Origin: Clostridia bacterium
GTDB lineage: Bacteria; Bacillota; Clostridia; Christensenellales; Borkfalkiaceae
Direction: 5' to 3'
DNA length: 64,000 bases
NCBI GenBank assembly: GCA_900769545.1
Contig: CAAGGZ010000079.1
Span: 1 to 64,000 of the forward strand
Position numbers and translations under genes: made by a program. Below the pieces are notes generated by a model. The model was given only the letters and a program-made list of their open reading frames with translations, had not been told where the DNA came from and did not search any database. The stretch's first letter is position 1. Each line of letters opens with the position of its first letter. This document shows, piece after piece, positions 53,806 through 62,183 of this stretch.

Positions 53806-55395
53806 TTATAAATTTTCAAAGATTTTCTCACCCCGTCGTTTCAGCCAAATAATCAGCCCGAGAGCTATCAGCGCAAACAACGCCAACCAAAGCAACGCAT
53901 AGCTCCAAGCAGGCAAATACTTACCAAACAGGAAATATCCGCCGAGCGGCAACAAAGACACTCCCCAACCGCCAAACATTGCAAGAATCGAGGACAATCC
54001 CTGCTTTACCGCCTGCGTTTCATTCGTCCAATGTAAATTCGGGAATTTGAGATTGATGGCAAGCCCCATTAGGGCGAACATCATAGAGCAAACCAACGCT
54101 ATTGCCACAAGCAAAAACAGCCAACCCCAAGCGAGTTCCATTATAAGCCCCATCACCACACCGCAAACGAGCGCAGGAATAGCCGTCAACAAAAAATGCA
54201 AATATATTTTTGATTTAAACACCTTGGAAGTCTCCGCAGGTAACGATTGAACAATCCAAACGGATTCCCCCTCAAGGGATACCGAGCACGCCGATACCAT
54301 ATTCGACGAAGCCATAAAACAAAGAATAATCGCCACTATCAGGGCCAGCGTATCCCCCAGAACTGCGTTCAACGCAGAGGTCAACCCGAAAAGGTCTCCC
54401 TTCACGAAAACCATAACGCTCATGATAATCATCATAATCGTACCCATAGACGCGTTCAGAAAATAGGCAGGACTTTTGATAAAGTGTAAGAACTCACGCT
54501 TAAAAAGCGCCGCTTGCGGCGAAGCAATTTTTCCCACTTCGCCTTTATATTTCGCGCGTTTTCCGCTATGACGCATCGTTGCGATACACAAATACGTCGC
54601 CGACAAGATTAAATACACCAAAGCAAATACGCCGCCAAACATTGCCCCAAATAAGAGCAAAGCCCCCACGTCTCCGCAAGCAGCTTCCCCCAGCTTAGCA
54701 AAAGGATACAACGCCGTTTGCATAACCTTTCCAACCGCTTCGCCGTGCGTCATAACGTAAGTGAGATATTCCTGCATTTTGTTGTTGAGCACTATATACA
54801 CCACTGTAAAGCCTGCAAATCCAAGCACCGTCAGCAAATTCTTTAAAGGGAATTTTGCTGTAATCCAAGCGAGTAAAAAACCCAACAAACAACAAATTGC
54901 CATCGCTCCGAGTGGCACAACCAACAATAAAACGATTCCGTTGAATAGAGCGGTTACGCTCCACCCTGCAACCGTATAATATTTCACCAACGCAGGCGCA
55001 AATACGAGGGTTTCACAGGCAAACGTCAATAAATACAGCCCCATCATACGAGAAAGCAGGATTGCCCACGTAGGAATAGGCATTGACAACAGAAAATCGT
55101 TATCCTTCGCCTCGTAAAGCTGCGTTTTTGCCATAAATACGCCGCCGATAATCCCAAATCCCGTCGCTACCGTCGCCATAAAGGCGAAATAAACCCAACC
55201 AAAACCAGCCGCAACCAAAGGCGCGCAAAGCTCCCCTGCCATCAGCCAAAACAGTACCGCCATACCCCCAAATCCGTATAAAAAGAGAGCTGCAAATCCA
55301 ACGATTACGCCAACGGAACGCTTTTTACCGTTTTTTCCAATCGTGAAAAAGGCTTTCAACGCCCATATTTGTTTTTTTAATAACGCTTTTATCAT
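53806..55395 (-). CDS. ABC transporter permease, 12-helix type
   Basis: A 529-residue membrane protein with about ten to twelve hydrophobic helices and no ATPase motifs. It resembles the large ABC-2-like permeases of bacitracin or Na+ efflux-type exporters, with a half-repeat structure and a basic C-terminus (IIWLKRRGEKIFENL). It starts 9 bases after its ATPase partner at 55405. Substrate unknown; no neighbouring sensor or lantibiotic genes. Confidence 0.82.
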   Translation of the reverse strand: MIKALLKKQIWALKAFFTIGKNGKKRSVGVIVGFAALFLYGFGGMAVLFWLMAGELCAPLVAAGFGWVYFAFMATVATGFGIIGGVFMAKTQLYEAKDNDFLLSMPIPTWAILLSRMMGLYLLTFACETLVFAPALVKYYTVAGWSVTALFNGIVLLLVVPLGAMAICCLLGFLLAWITAKFPLKNLLTVLGFAGFTVVYIVLNNKMQEYLTYVMTHGEAVGKVMQTALYPFAKLGEAACGDVGALLLFGAMFGGVFALVYLILSATYLCIATMRHSGKRAKYKGEVGKIASPQAALFKREFLHFIKSPAYFLNASMGTIMMIIMSVMVFVKGDLFGLTSALNAVLGDTLALIVAIILCFMASSNMVSACSVSLEGESVWIVQSLPAETSKVFKSKIYLHFLLTAIPALVCGVVMGLIMELAWGWLFLLVAIALVCSMMFALMGLAINLKFPNLHWTNETQAVKQGLSSILAMFGGWGVSLLPLGGYFLFGKYLPAWSYALLWLALFALIALGLIIWLKRRGEKIFENL

Positions 55396-55404
55396 AATAC
55401 ACCC

Positions 55405-56109
55405 TTATTCTGCGAGCTCCAAGAATACGTTTTCAAGGCTGGAATCCCCTTTCACCTCGTCCATGGTACCCGTCTTTATCAATTTTCCGTCCTTAATGAT
55501 GGCAACCTTGTCGCATAATTTTTCCGCCACTTCCAATACGTGCGTTGAGAAAAATATCGCGCCGCCTTCCGCGCAAATTTTACGCATAATCTCTTTTAAG
55601 GTATGCGAGGCCTTCGGGTCAAGCCCGACAAACGGTTCGTCCATAATAATCAATTTCGGAGCGTGCACCAACGCCGAGATAATCGCCAATTTCTGCCGCA
55701 TACCGTGCGAATAGGCAGAAATAGGTTGCGCCAAATCCTGCGTCAAAGCAAACGCCTCCGCATACTCGTGAATACGCTGTTTACGCTCCGCTTGCGGTAC
55801 TTTAAAAATATCCGCAACGAAATTGAGGAACTGAATCCCCGTCATATAGGCATATAAATCAGGGTTATCGGGAATATACGCAATTTTTTCCTTGCACGCG
55901 CGCGGAGCTTCTTTCACCGAAACCCCGTCCACATAGATTTCCCCCTCTTCAAAGTTCAAAATACCGCAACAGGACTTTAAGGTAGTGGTTTTCCCTGCCC
56001 CGTTATGACCGATAAAGCCATAGATTTCCCCTTTTTGAATATGCAGACTCAAATCGTCTACCGCTTTCTTCTCTCCGTATACTTTCGTCAAGTTTTTAAT
56101 CCGTAACAT
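55405..56109 (-). CDS. ABC transporter ATP-binding protein
   Basis: A 234-residue ATPase. Walker A GHNGAGKTT, Q-loop segment IAYIPDNPDLYAYMTG, signature YSHGMRQKLAII, Walker B LIIMDEPFVGLDPKAS and the His switch (FFSTHVLEVAE) are complete. The signature begins YSHGM rather than LSGG, common in YtrB/EcsA-type exporters. It pairs with the permease downstream. Confidence 0.92.
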   Translation of the reverse strand: MLRIKNLTKVYGEKKAVDDLSLHIQKGEIYGFIGHNGAGKTTTLKSCCGILNFEEGEIYVDGVSVKEAPRACKEKIAYIPDNPDLYAYMTGIQFLNFVADIFKVPQAERKQRIHEYAEAFALTQDLAQPISAYSHGMRQKLAIISALVHAPKLIIMDEPFVGLDPKASHTLKEIMRKICAEGGAIFFSTHVLEVAEKLCDKVAIIKDGKLIKTGTMDEVKGDSSLENVFLELAE

Positions 56110-56126
56110 TTTACCTCTCCTTGTTA

Positions 56127-56165
56127 TGATATCAAAATGATATCATATAATTTATATCTTGTCAA
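56127..56165 (-). promoter_or_regulatory. Promoter and paired palindrome of the ABC exporter operon
   Basis: TTGACA (56160-56165), 17 bases, TATCAT (56137-56142) on the minus strand. The 8-base palindrome TGATATCA occurs twice (56127-56134 and 56138-56145), forming a 19-base symmetric site over the -10. That layout fits a repressor operator; no regulator gene is adjacent. Confidence 0.6.
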
Positions 56166-56186
56166 GCCTTTTTTAAAAATTTTTTC

Positions 56187-56222
56187 TATAATTTTGCATT
56201 TTGCATTATGCACTTTGCATTT
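56187..56222. repeat. TTTGCAT heptamer run
   Basis: TTTTGCATTTTGCATTATGC then ACTTTGCATTT lies between the tgt terminator and the exporter promoter. The same heptamers occur at 1446-1597 and 24108-24195. Confidence 0.55.
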
Positions 56223-56252
56223 AAAAAACGGACGACAAAACCGTCCGTTTTT
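56223..56252 (-). terminator. Terminator after tgt
   Basis: An 11-bp perfect stem AAAAACGGACG with a 7-base loop and a T run on the minus strand. Confidence 0.85.
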
Positions 56253-56253
56253 C

Positions 56254-57402
<1,149 letters not shown>

Positions 57403-57421
57403 TCATTTTTCAACGTTTACG

Positions 57422-57450
57422 ATTATAGCATACTTTGTTTGAAATTGCAA
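57422..57450 (-). promoter_or_regulatory. Promoter of tgt
   Basis: TTGCAA (57445-57450), 17 bases, TATAAT (57422-57427) on the minus strand. Confidence 0.7.
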
Positions 57451-57569
57451 TATTTTCCGTCAAAAAATTCTTAAAAATAACTTTATGCGTTATATTCATT
57501 CTTTTTATACATTTATGCAGGAATCCCTTGAAAAGATTGAACTTTTTTTATAATTTCCAACAAAAACGA

Positions 57570-57598
57570 TTGACTTCTTGCAAAAATAAGATTACAAT
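57570..57598 (+). promoter_or_regulatory. Promoter of the amino-acid ABC operon
   Basis: TTGACT (57570-57575), 17 bases, TACAAT (57593-57598), then AAGGAG just before the ATG at 57644. Confidence 0.8.
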
Positions 57599-57643
57599 GA
57601 CGTAGTATTTGATATTACATTATATAAATAAGGAGAACACATC

Positions 57644-58498
57644 ATGAAAAAACTTATTGCAATGACGCTTGCAGCAGTTGCTGCATTCGCAACCATCGGC
57701 TTCGCTTCCTGCGGCAGCAAAGAAGAAGATAAGAATATCAAAGTTATGAAAGATATTCTTCTCACCGAAGAAGATTACGCTTTTGCAATCGCAAAAGAAA
57801 ACACCGCTCTTTTAAACGAAGTAAATACTTTGCTTGCAACGTGGACGGACGACGGCAGTCTTGACGCGCTCATCAATTCCTACTTCGACGGTACGGCAAC
57901 GTTCACCTATGAAAATAAGAGCTCAACCCCTGCCGAAGGCGATTTCGTTATGGCTACCAACGCATACTTCCCTCCTTTTGAATCGGTCGAAGGCTCTGCC
58001 TTTAAAGGCGTTGACGTAGAAATCGCATACAAGTTGGCAACCGCTATGAACAAGACCTTGTTCGTATACGATATGGAATTTGACTCCATTATTTCCAGCG
58101 TTAAGAACGGCGAAAGCGATATTGGTATGGCTGGTATGACGGTTACGGATACCCGTTTGGAACAGGTAAACTTCGCAACCCCTTACTATTCTTCCGCGCA
58201 GGTTATTTCCGTACTTGCAAGCGACACGACGTTTGACAACTGCAAGACGGCTGCTGAAGTAGAAGCTATCCTTGCAAGCAAGGGCTCCGATTATAAAATC
58301 GGTACGCAGAACGGTACGACGGGTTTCATGTATTCCAAGGGCGACGCTGACTTCGGTTACGACGGCTTCCCTAACGTTACGACGCAGGGCTATACGACGG
58401 GCGCGCTTGCAATGAAAGACTTGCAGAACGGTAAGCTCAACGCTGTTATCCTCGACCTTCAACCCTCGTTGATGATTGCGGCAAGTATGAATAAATAA
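57644..58498 (+). CDS. Amino-acid ABC substrate-binding lipoprotein with permuted domain order
   Basis: A 284-residue family-3 solute-binding lipoprotein (lipobox FASC, Cys23). Residues 31-83 (NIKVMKDILLTEEDYAFAIA and KENTALLNEVNTLL, SLDALINSYF) look like the block that normally closes these proteins. The usual opening (DFVMATNAYFPPFESVEG, FKGVDVEIAYKLA) begins only at residue 100. The protein then ends at ILDLQPSLMIAASMNK, where normal members continue into the LTEEDY block. The order is thus C-block, linker, N-block. A GTATFTYENKSSTPAE linker joins them. A polar amino acid is the likely ligand, by family. Confidence 0.85.
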   Translation: MKKLIAMTLAAVAAFATIGFASCGSKEEDKNIKVMKDILLTEEDYAFAIAKENTALLNEVNTLLATWTDDGSLDALINSYFDGTATFTYENKSSTPAEGDFVMATNAYFPPFESVEGSAFKGVDVEIAYKLATAMNKTLFVYDMEFDSIISSVKNGESDIGMAGMTVTDTRLEQVNFATPYYSSAQVISVLASDTTFDNCKTAAEVEAILASKGSDYKIGTQNGTTGFMYSKGDADFGYDGFPNVTTQGYTTGALAMKDLQNGKLNAVILDLQPSLMIAASMNK

Positions 58499-58518
58499 GG
58501 ACTTAAAGTTACCCCAAA

Positions 58519-59211
58519 ATGAAAAATATAGAAATCTTTTGCAGACAATTTTTTGAATTGGGGGGATATAAAAACTTTCTTAAAGGCCTCTCCAACACCG
58601 CAACTATTGCGGTGTTTGGTCTTTTGATAGGTTTTTTACTCGGTTGTATCATCGCCACTATAAAGCTTATCCCCTCTAAAAACCCTATTGCGCGTATAGG
58701 AGCCGCTATCTGCGACGTTTACGTTGCCGTATTCCGCGGTACGCCTATGGTTGTGCAGCTCCTTTTAATGCACTTCGCCGTTTTTCCTGCGCTTAATATC
58801 AATATTGAAGCCGTTACCGAAGCGACGATTATTTTCGGCTTGAACAGCGCAGCGTATATGGCGGAAATTTTAAGAAGCGGCATCAACGCCGTAGACGTTG
58901 GACAAATGGAAGCAGGACGTTCCTTAGGCTTTGGCTTTACAACGACGATGATTCGTATTATTTTACCCCAAGCCATCAAAAATATTTTACCGACACTGGG
59001 CAACGAGTTTATCGCGCTGATTAAGGAAACGTCTGTCGTGAGCTTCATCGCCGTTGTCGATATTACAAAATCTTTCCAGAATATCGCAGCAAGCACCTAC
59101 GAATATTTTGTGCCTTACATTGTTTTGGCAATCGTATACCTTGTGCTTGTCCTCTTTATTACCTGGCTTATTCAAATCATGGAAAGGAGGTTGAAGAAGA
59201 ATGAAAGATAA
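58519..59211 (+). CDS. Amino-acid ABC transporter permease (HisM/GlnP family)
   Basis: A 230-residue permease with about five helices. The EAA loop [20 protein letters not shown] and [19 protein letters not shown] are typical of polar amino-acid importers. The ribosome site is weak (AAGGA 17 bases upstream), so coupling to the binding-protein gene 20 bases before is likely. It overlaps the ATPase gene by 11 bases. Confidence 0.92.
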   Translation: MKNIEIFCRQFFELGGYKNFLKGLSNTATIAVFGLLIGFLLGCIIATIKLIPSKNPIARIGAAICDVYVAVFRGTPMVVQLLLMHFAVFPALNINIEAVTEATIIFGLNSAAYMAEILRSGINAVDVGQMEAGRSLGFGFTTTMIRIILPQAIKNILPTLGNEFIALIKETSVVSFIAVVDITKSFQNIAASTYEYFVPYIVLAIVYLVLVLFITWLIQIMERRLKKNER

Positions 59212-60136
59212 AACGTTACAAACAGAAATTTGCAAAGTTCCCGAATCGGAGCGTTGCGATTGTCTGCTCCGCGTGAATAATCTCCATAAAAAATTCGGCA
59301 ATCTTCAAGTTTTACAAGGCGTAAGTATTGACATCAACAAAGGCGACGTCGTAGCGGTTATTGGGCCTTCGGGTTGCGGTAAATCCACTTTCTTACGCTG
59401 TTTAAACCTTTTGGAAACTCCGTCTTCCGGCGAAATCATCATTGAAAACGAATACGTATTCAAAAAACAACGCGTATATTTAAAGCGTCAGATGAAAGAG
59501 CTGCTTGCCCTCAAAAAACAAGGCACTTTCGACGAAAACGCCAAGCAGCGTTACGAGGAAGTTAAGGCGCAATACAACGCCATGAAAGCGGAAGAAAAGC
59601 TCATCGATAAAGCGGCGGAAAAGAATATCAATCTCCACCGCCAAAAAATCGGTATGGTTTTCCAACAATTCAATCTCTTCCCCCATCTCACTGTGCTGAA
59701 AAACATCACGCTCGCGCCCATAAAGCTGAAAAAAGTTCCCAAAGAAATCGCAGAAGAAAAAGCGATAGAGCTACTGAAAAAGATTGGGCTCGAGGACAAA
59801 GCCAACGTCTATCCTTCCACCCTTTCGGGGGGACAGAAGCAGCGTATTGCCATTGTCCGCGCGCTCGCGATGGAACCCGACATCATGCTCTTTGACGAAC
59901 CGACTTCCGCACTCGACCCCGAAATGGTAGGCGAAGTATTAAAGGTTATGACGGAGCTCGCCAACGAGGGCATGACCATGGTAGTAGTAACGCACGAAAT
60001 GGGCTTTGCGAAAGAAGTAGCCAACCGTATCATTTTCATGAACGAAGGCGTCATCAAAGAAGAAAACGCACCCAAAGAATTCTTTGAAAACCCCAAAGAC
60101 GAACGTTTGAAAGAGTTCCTTTCTAAGATTTTATAA
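59201..60136 (+). CDS. Amino-acid ABC ATPase with charged insertion
   Basis: A 311-residue ATPase, against about 240 for GlnQ/HisP. Walker [10 protein letters not shown] (55-63), Q-loop [11 protein letters not shown] (Gln155 or 156), signature LSGGQKQR, Walker [15 protein letters not shown] and His switch VVTHEMGFA are intact. Between the first sheet and the Q-loop there are about 50 extra residues (around 88-143) rich in Lys, Glu and Gln and likely helical or coiled coil. A 22-residue N-terminal extension with Cys11, 19 and 21 is also present. AGGAGG precedes the start. Confidence 0.92.
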   Translation: MKDKTLQTEICKVPESERCDCLLRVNNLHKKFGNLQVLQGVSIDINKGDVVAVIGPSGCGKSTFLRCLNLLETPSSGEIIIENEYVFKKQRVYLKRQMKELLALKKQGTFDENAKQRYEEVKAQYNAMKAEEKLIDKAAEKNINLHRQKIGMVFQQFNLFPHLTVLKNITLAPIKLKKVPKEIAEEKAIELLKKIGLEDKANVYPSTLSGGQKQRIAIVRALAMEPDIMLFDEPTSALDPEMVGEVLKVMTELANEGMTMVVVTHEMGFAKEVANRIIFMNEGVIKEENAPKEFFENPKDERLKEFLSKIL

Positions 60137-60141
60137 CGATT

Positions 60142-60900
60142 ATGAAATTTAATTATCATACACACACAAAACGTTGCAACCACGCGCAGGGCGACGAACG
60201 CGCATACGTGGAGAGCGCCATCGAAAACGGCTTCCAAGTGTTGGGCTTTTCTGACCACGCCCCCTACAATTTCCCTCATCCGACTTTTTATTCGAGCTTT
60301 CGTATGCAAAGGGAAGAATTGGAGGAATACGCCGAAAACGTGCGCGCGCTCGCCAAAGAATATGAAAAGGATATCCGCATTTTGTGCGGCTTCGAGCTTG
60401 AATATTATCCCGATTTTCATAAAGAGCAAATGTCCTTTTTGAGCAAGGTTAAGCCCGATTATCTCATTTTAGGGCAGCATTTTATCGGCAACGAAATTTA
60501 CGACCTCGCTTCTCCTCGATTAAACGGAGATTTGGGTTTATCCGCTTACGTTTCGCAGGTACTTGCAGGGCTCGCCACAGGCGATTTTCTCTACCTTGCT
60601 CACCCTGATTTGGCAGGTTTCCATTTTTCGCCGCAAATTGTCGAGCAGGAATACCGCCGTCTTTGCGAGGGAGCAAAACGTATGGGAATCCCAATCGAAA
60701 TAAACTTCTTGGGCTTACGCACCAATCGACACTATCCCAACAAAATCTTGTTTAAAATTGCCGCAGAAGCGGGCAACGACATCATTTTTGGCTGGGACGC
60801 GCACTCCCCACAGGAACTTTACGATCCTTCTTCGGAGCAAACTGCAAGAGAATGGGTGAAAGAACTCGGTTTGCATATAATCGATAAACCGATTTTATAA
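60142..60900 (+). CDS. PHP-domain histidinol-phosphatase-type enzyme
   Basis: A 252-residue metal-dependent phosphoesterase. The PHP ligands are in NYHTHTKRCNHAQGDERAYV, GFSDHAPYNFP, GFELEYYPDF, LGQHFI, LAHPDL and WDAHSP. HisK-type histidinol phosphatases share this order, but no other histidine genes are near, so another phosphate ester is possible. It starts 5 bases after the ABC ATPase and may be co-transcribed. Confidence 0.85.
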   Translation: MKFNYHTHTKRCNHAQGDERAYVESAIENGFQVLGFSDHAPYNFPHPTFYSSFRMQREELEEYAENVRALAKEYEKDIRILCGFELEYYPDFHKEQMSFLSKVKPDYLILGQHFIGNEIYDLASPRLNGDLGLSAYVSQVLAGLATGDFLYLAHPDLAGFHFSPQIVEQEYRRLCEGAKRMGIPIEINFLGLRTNRHYPNKILFKIAAEAGNDIIFGWDAHSPQELYDPSSEQTAREWVKELGLHIIDKPIL

Positions 60901-60910
60901 TTTTATATTG

Positions 60911-60974
60911 TATAATAGACACATATTGTCTATCTATTCCACGGCATTTCTCGTTTTATGTCGTGGAATTTTTA
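60911..60974 (+). promoter_or_regulatory. Promoter, palindromic operator and hairpin ahead of the XRE gene
   Basis: A TATAAT (60911-60916) overlaps ATAGACA, 5 bases, TGTCTAT (60915-60933), a 7-bp perfect inverted repeat suited to a helix-turn-helix repressor. Right after it ATTCCACG and CGTGGAAT (60936-60969) form a hairpin followed by a T run, either the terminator of the PHP gene or an attenuator of the XRE gene. Confidence 0.55.
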
Positions 60975-61015
60975 TAAATATTTTGATACAATTATCTATA
61001 AAAGGAGGCATACAA

Positions 61016-61543
61016 ATGAACCAACAGAAAATGGGAGAATTTCTCAAAAGGCTACGAAAAGAAAAAGGGTTGACTCAAGAACAATTAGCAGAACATTTCT
61101 ACGTTTCTTCTCGAACCGTATCACGGTGGGAAACGGGTAGCAACATACCAGATATAGATATGCTCATAGAACTTGCGAATTTCTATGATGTAGATATTCG
61201 TGAAATCATAGACGGAGAAAGGAAAAACACGAAAGTGGATAATGAAACTAAAGATACAATAAAAAAAGTTGCAGAATATGCGGATGCCGAAAAACGAAAA
61301 TTAAAAGCAAAGCTGCTAAATTTCTCCATAGGCACTTTTATCTTTTTAATTATTTTTTGCTTATCGAACACAGGCATTTTCAATTCACTCCCTATTGAAC
61401 CTAATGAAGAAATAAATAATTTTCTACGCGGATTTTCACTGGGCGTTGCAATGGCGGCTTTGGGATTAAATATCCTGTATCTCTGCGGATTTCTTGATAA
61501 AGCCCGAAAATACAAGTTGAAAATCTTTCATAAGAATAAATAG
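61016..61543 (+). CDS. XRE-family regulator with two membrane helices
   Basis: A 175-residue protein. Residues 7-61 are an HTH_3 domain (FLKRLRKEKGLTQEQLAEHF, VSSRTVSRWETGSNIPDIDM). After a charged linker two hydrophobic segments (about 108-126 and 139-160) suggest membrane attachment. Membrane-bound XRE proteins of this kind are common in Clostridia and often pair with small membrane proteins, as here. ATG 61016 has AGGAGG 7 bases upstream. Autoregulation via the nearby palindrome is inferred. Confidence 0.85.
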   Translation: MNQQKMGEFLKRLRKEKGLTQEQLAEHFYVSSRTVSRWETGSNIPDIDMLIELANFYDVDIREIIDGERKNTKVDNETKDTIKKVAEYADAEKRKLKAKLLNFSIGTFIFLIIFCLSNTGIFNSLPIEPNEEINNFLRGFSLGVAMAALGLNILYLCGFLDKARKYKLKIFHKNK

Positions 61544-61555
61544 GAGGAATGTACA

Positions 61556-61714
61556 ATGAATTGGTTCTTAATTATAGGAATTTTGCTTAACAGCGCGCTA
61601 ATTGTAGTCAATCGCTTCATCTATAAATTACCCAATAAAGTTCAATTTCCTTTACTGTTTTTCGGAATTATACTACTTATCATTGGTATTGTGCAATCAA
61701 GTAATCTTTGCTGA
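61556..61714 (+). CDS. Small two-helix membrane protein
   Basis: A 52-residue protein with GGAGG 8 bases before its ATG and 12 bases after the XRE stop. Two hydrophobic segments (about 3-22 and 31-47) flank a short basic turn (NRFIYKLPNKVQ). It is not recognised. Position suggests it works with the XRE protein. A terminator follows. Confidence 0.7.
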   Translation: MNWFLIIGILLNSALIVVNRFIYKLPNKVQFPLLFFGIILLIIGIVQSSNLC

Positions 61715-61755
61715 TATATCAACTCAAAATAACCCAAAAATATAGCGTCAAAACG

Positions 61756-61787
61756 AAAAGACTAACGAAAAAAATCGTTAGTCTTTT
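61756..61787 (+). terminator. Terminator after the XRE/small protein unit
   Basis: A 13-bp perfect stem AAAAGACTAACGA with a six-A loop, ending in TTTT. Confidence 0.85.
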
Positions 61788-61957
61788 ATTCTCTCAAAAA
61801 ATCTTTGAATAAATGCTCTTCAACCCGTACATGGGTGCCTGTTTCATAATTTCAACGCAGACATGGGCATCATCTTACTCCCAAAGCGTGGCAACGTGCC
61901 GCCAGCGTTCCGCTGGACCTTGACTTTGATTTTTCTACAACCATAACTCAACCGAAG

Positions 61958-62061
61958 TAAAACGGCGGAGGTACGAGCAGTTCAAGGCGCTGTAAGGGCG
62001 CATACCGATAGTATGCAACCGAACAGCAACGTAGAAATGCGACGTATATACATCATTTTTA
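61958..62061 (-). repeat. Palindromic repeat copy P3 (divergent)
   Basis: About 104 bp. The TAAAAC left end and CATTTTTA right end match the family poorly but in register. The centre is GCATAC, five bases, GTATGC, so both sides of the central stem have changed together relative to GTGTAC/GTACAC. Confidence 0.6.
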
Positions 62062-62183
62062 AACAAAGCAAGATACAAGAAAGACAAGGCGTGGCGCGTA
62101 CGCTGACGGGAGTGTACATAGACGTACACGAGCAAAGCGCACACAGCCACAACGCAGTATTTCGCCGTATATTCTTTGTTTTA
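62060..62183 (-). repeat. Palindromic repeat copy P4
   Basis: About 124 bp. Ends TAAACAAAG and CTTTGTTTTA pair with one bulge. The centre is GTGTAC, six bases, GTACAC. Internal strings (CAAGGCGTGGCGCGTACGC and GCGCACACAGCCACAACGC) are nearly identical to P2. Its end contains the TAA stop of the ABC exporter (62181-62183). Confidence 0.75.

Larger units (their letters stand above)
61715..62180 (-). repeat. Composite repeat-rich spacer before the ABC exporter
   Basis: About 466 bases without a gene. After the terminator at 61756-61787 it holds motif pair D (TTCAACCCGTACATGGGTGC at 61819 and TTCAACGCAGACATGGGCAT at 61851, 32 bases apart), the GGCAACGTGCC hairpin at about 61887, a CCAGCG-TTC-CGCTGG hairpin, then palindromic copies P3 and P4 in tandem. 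Confidence 0.65.
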
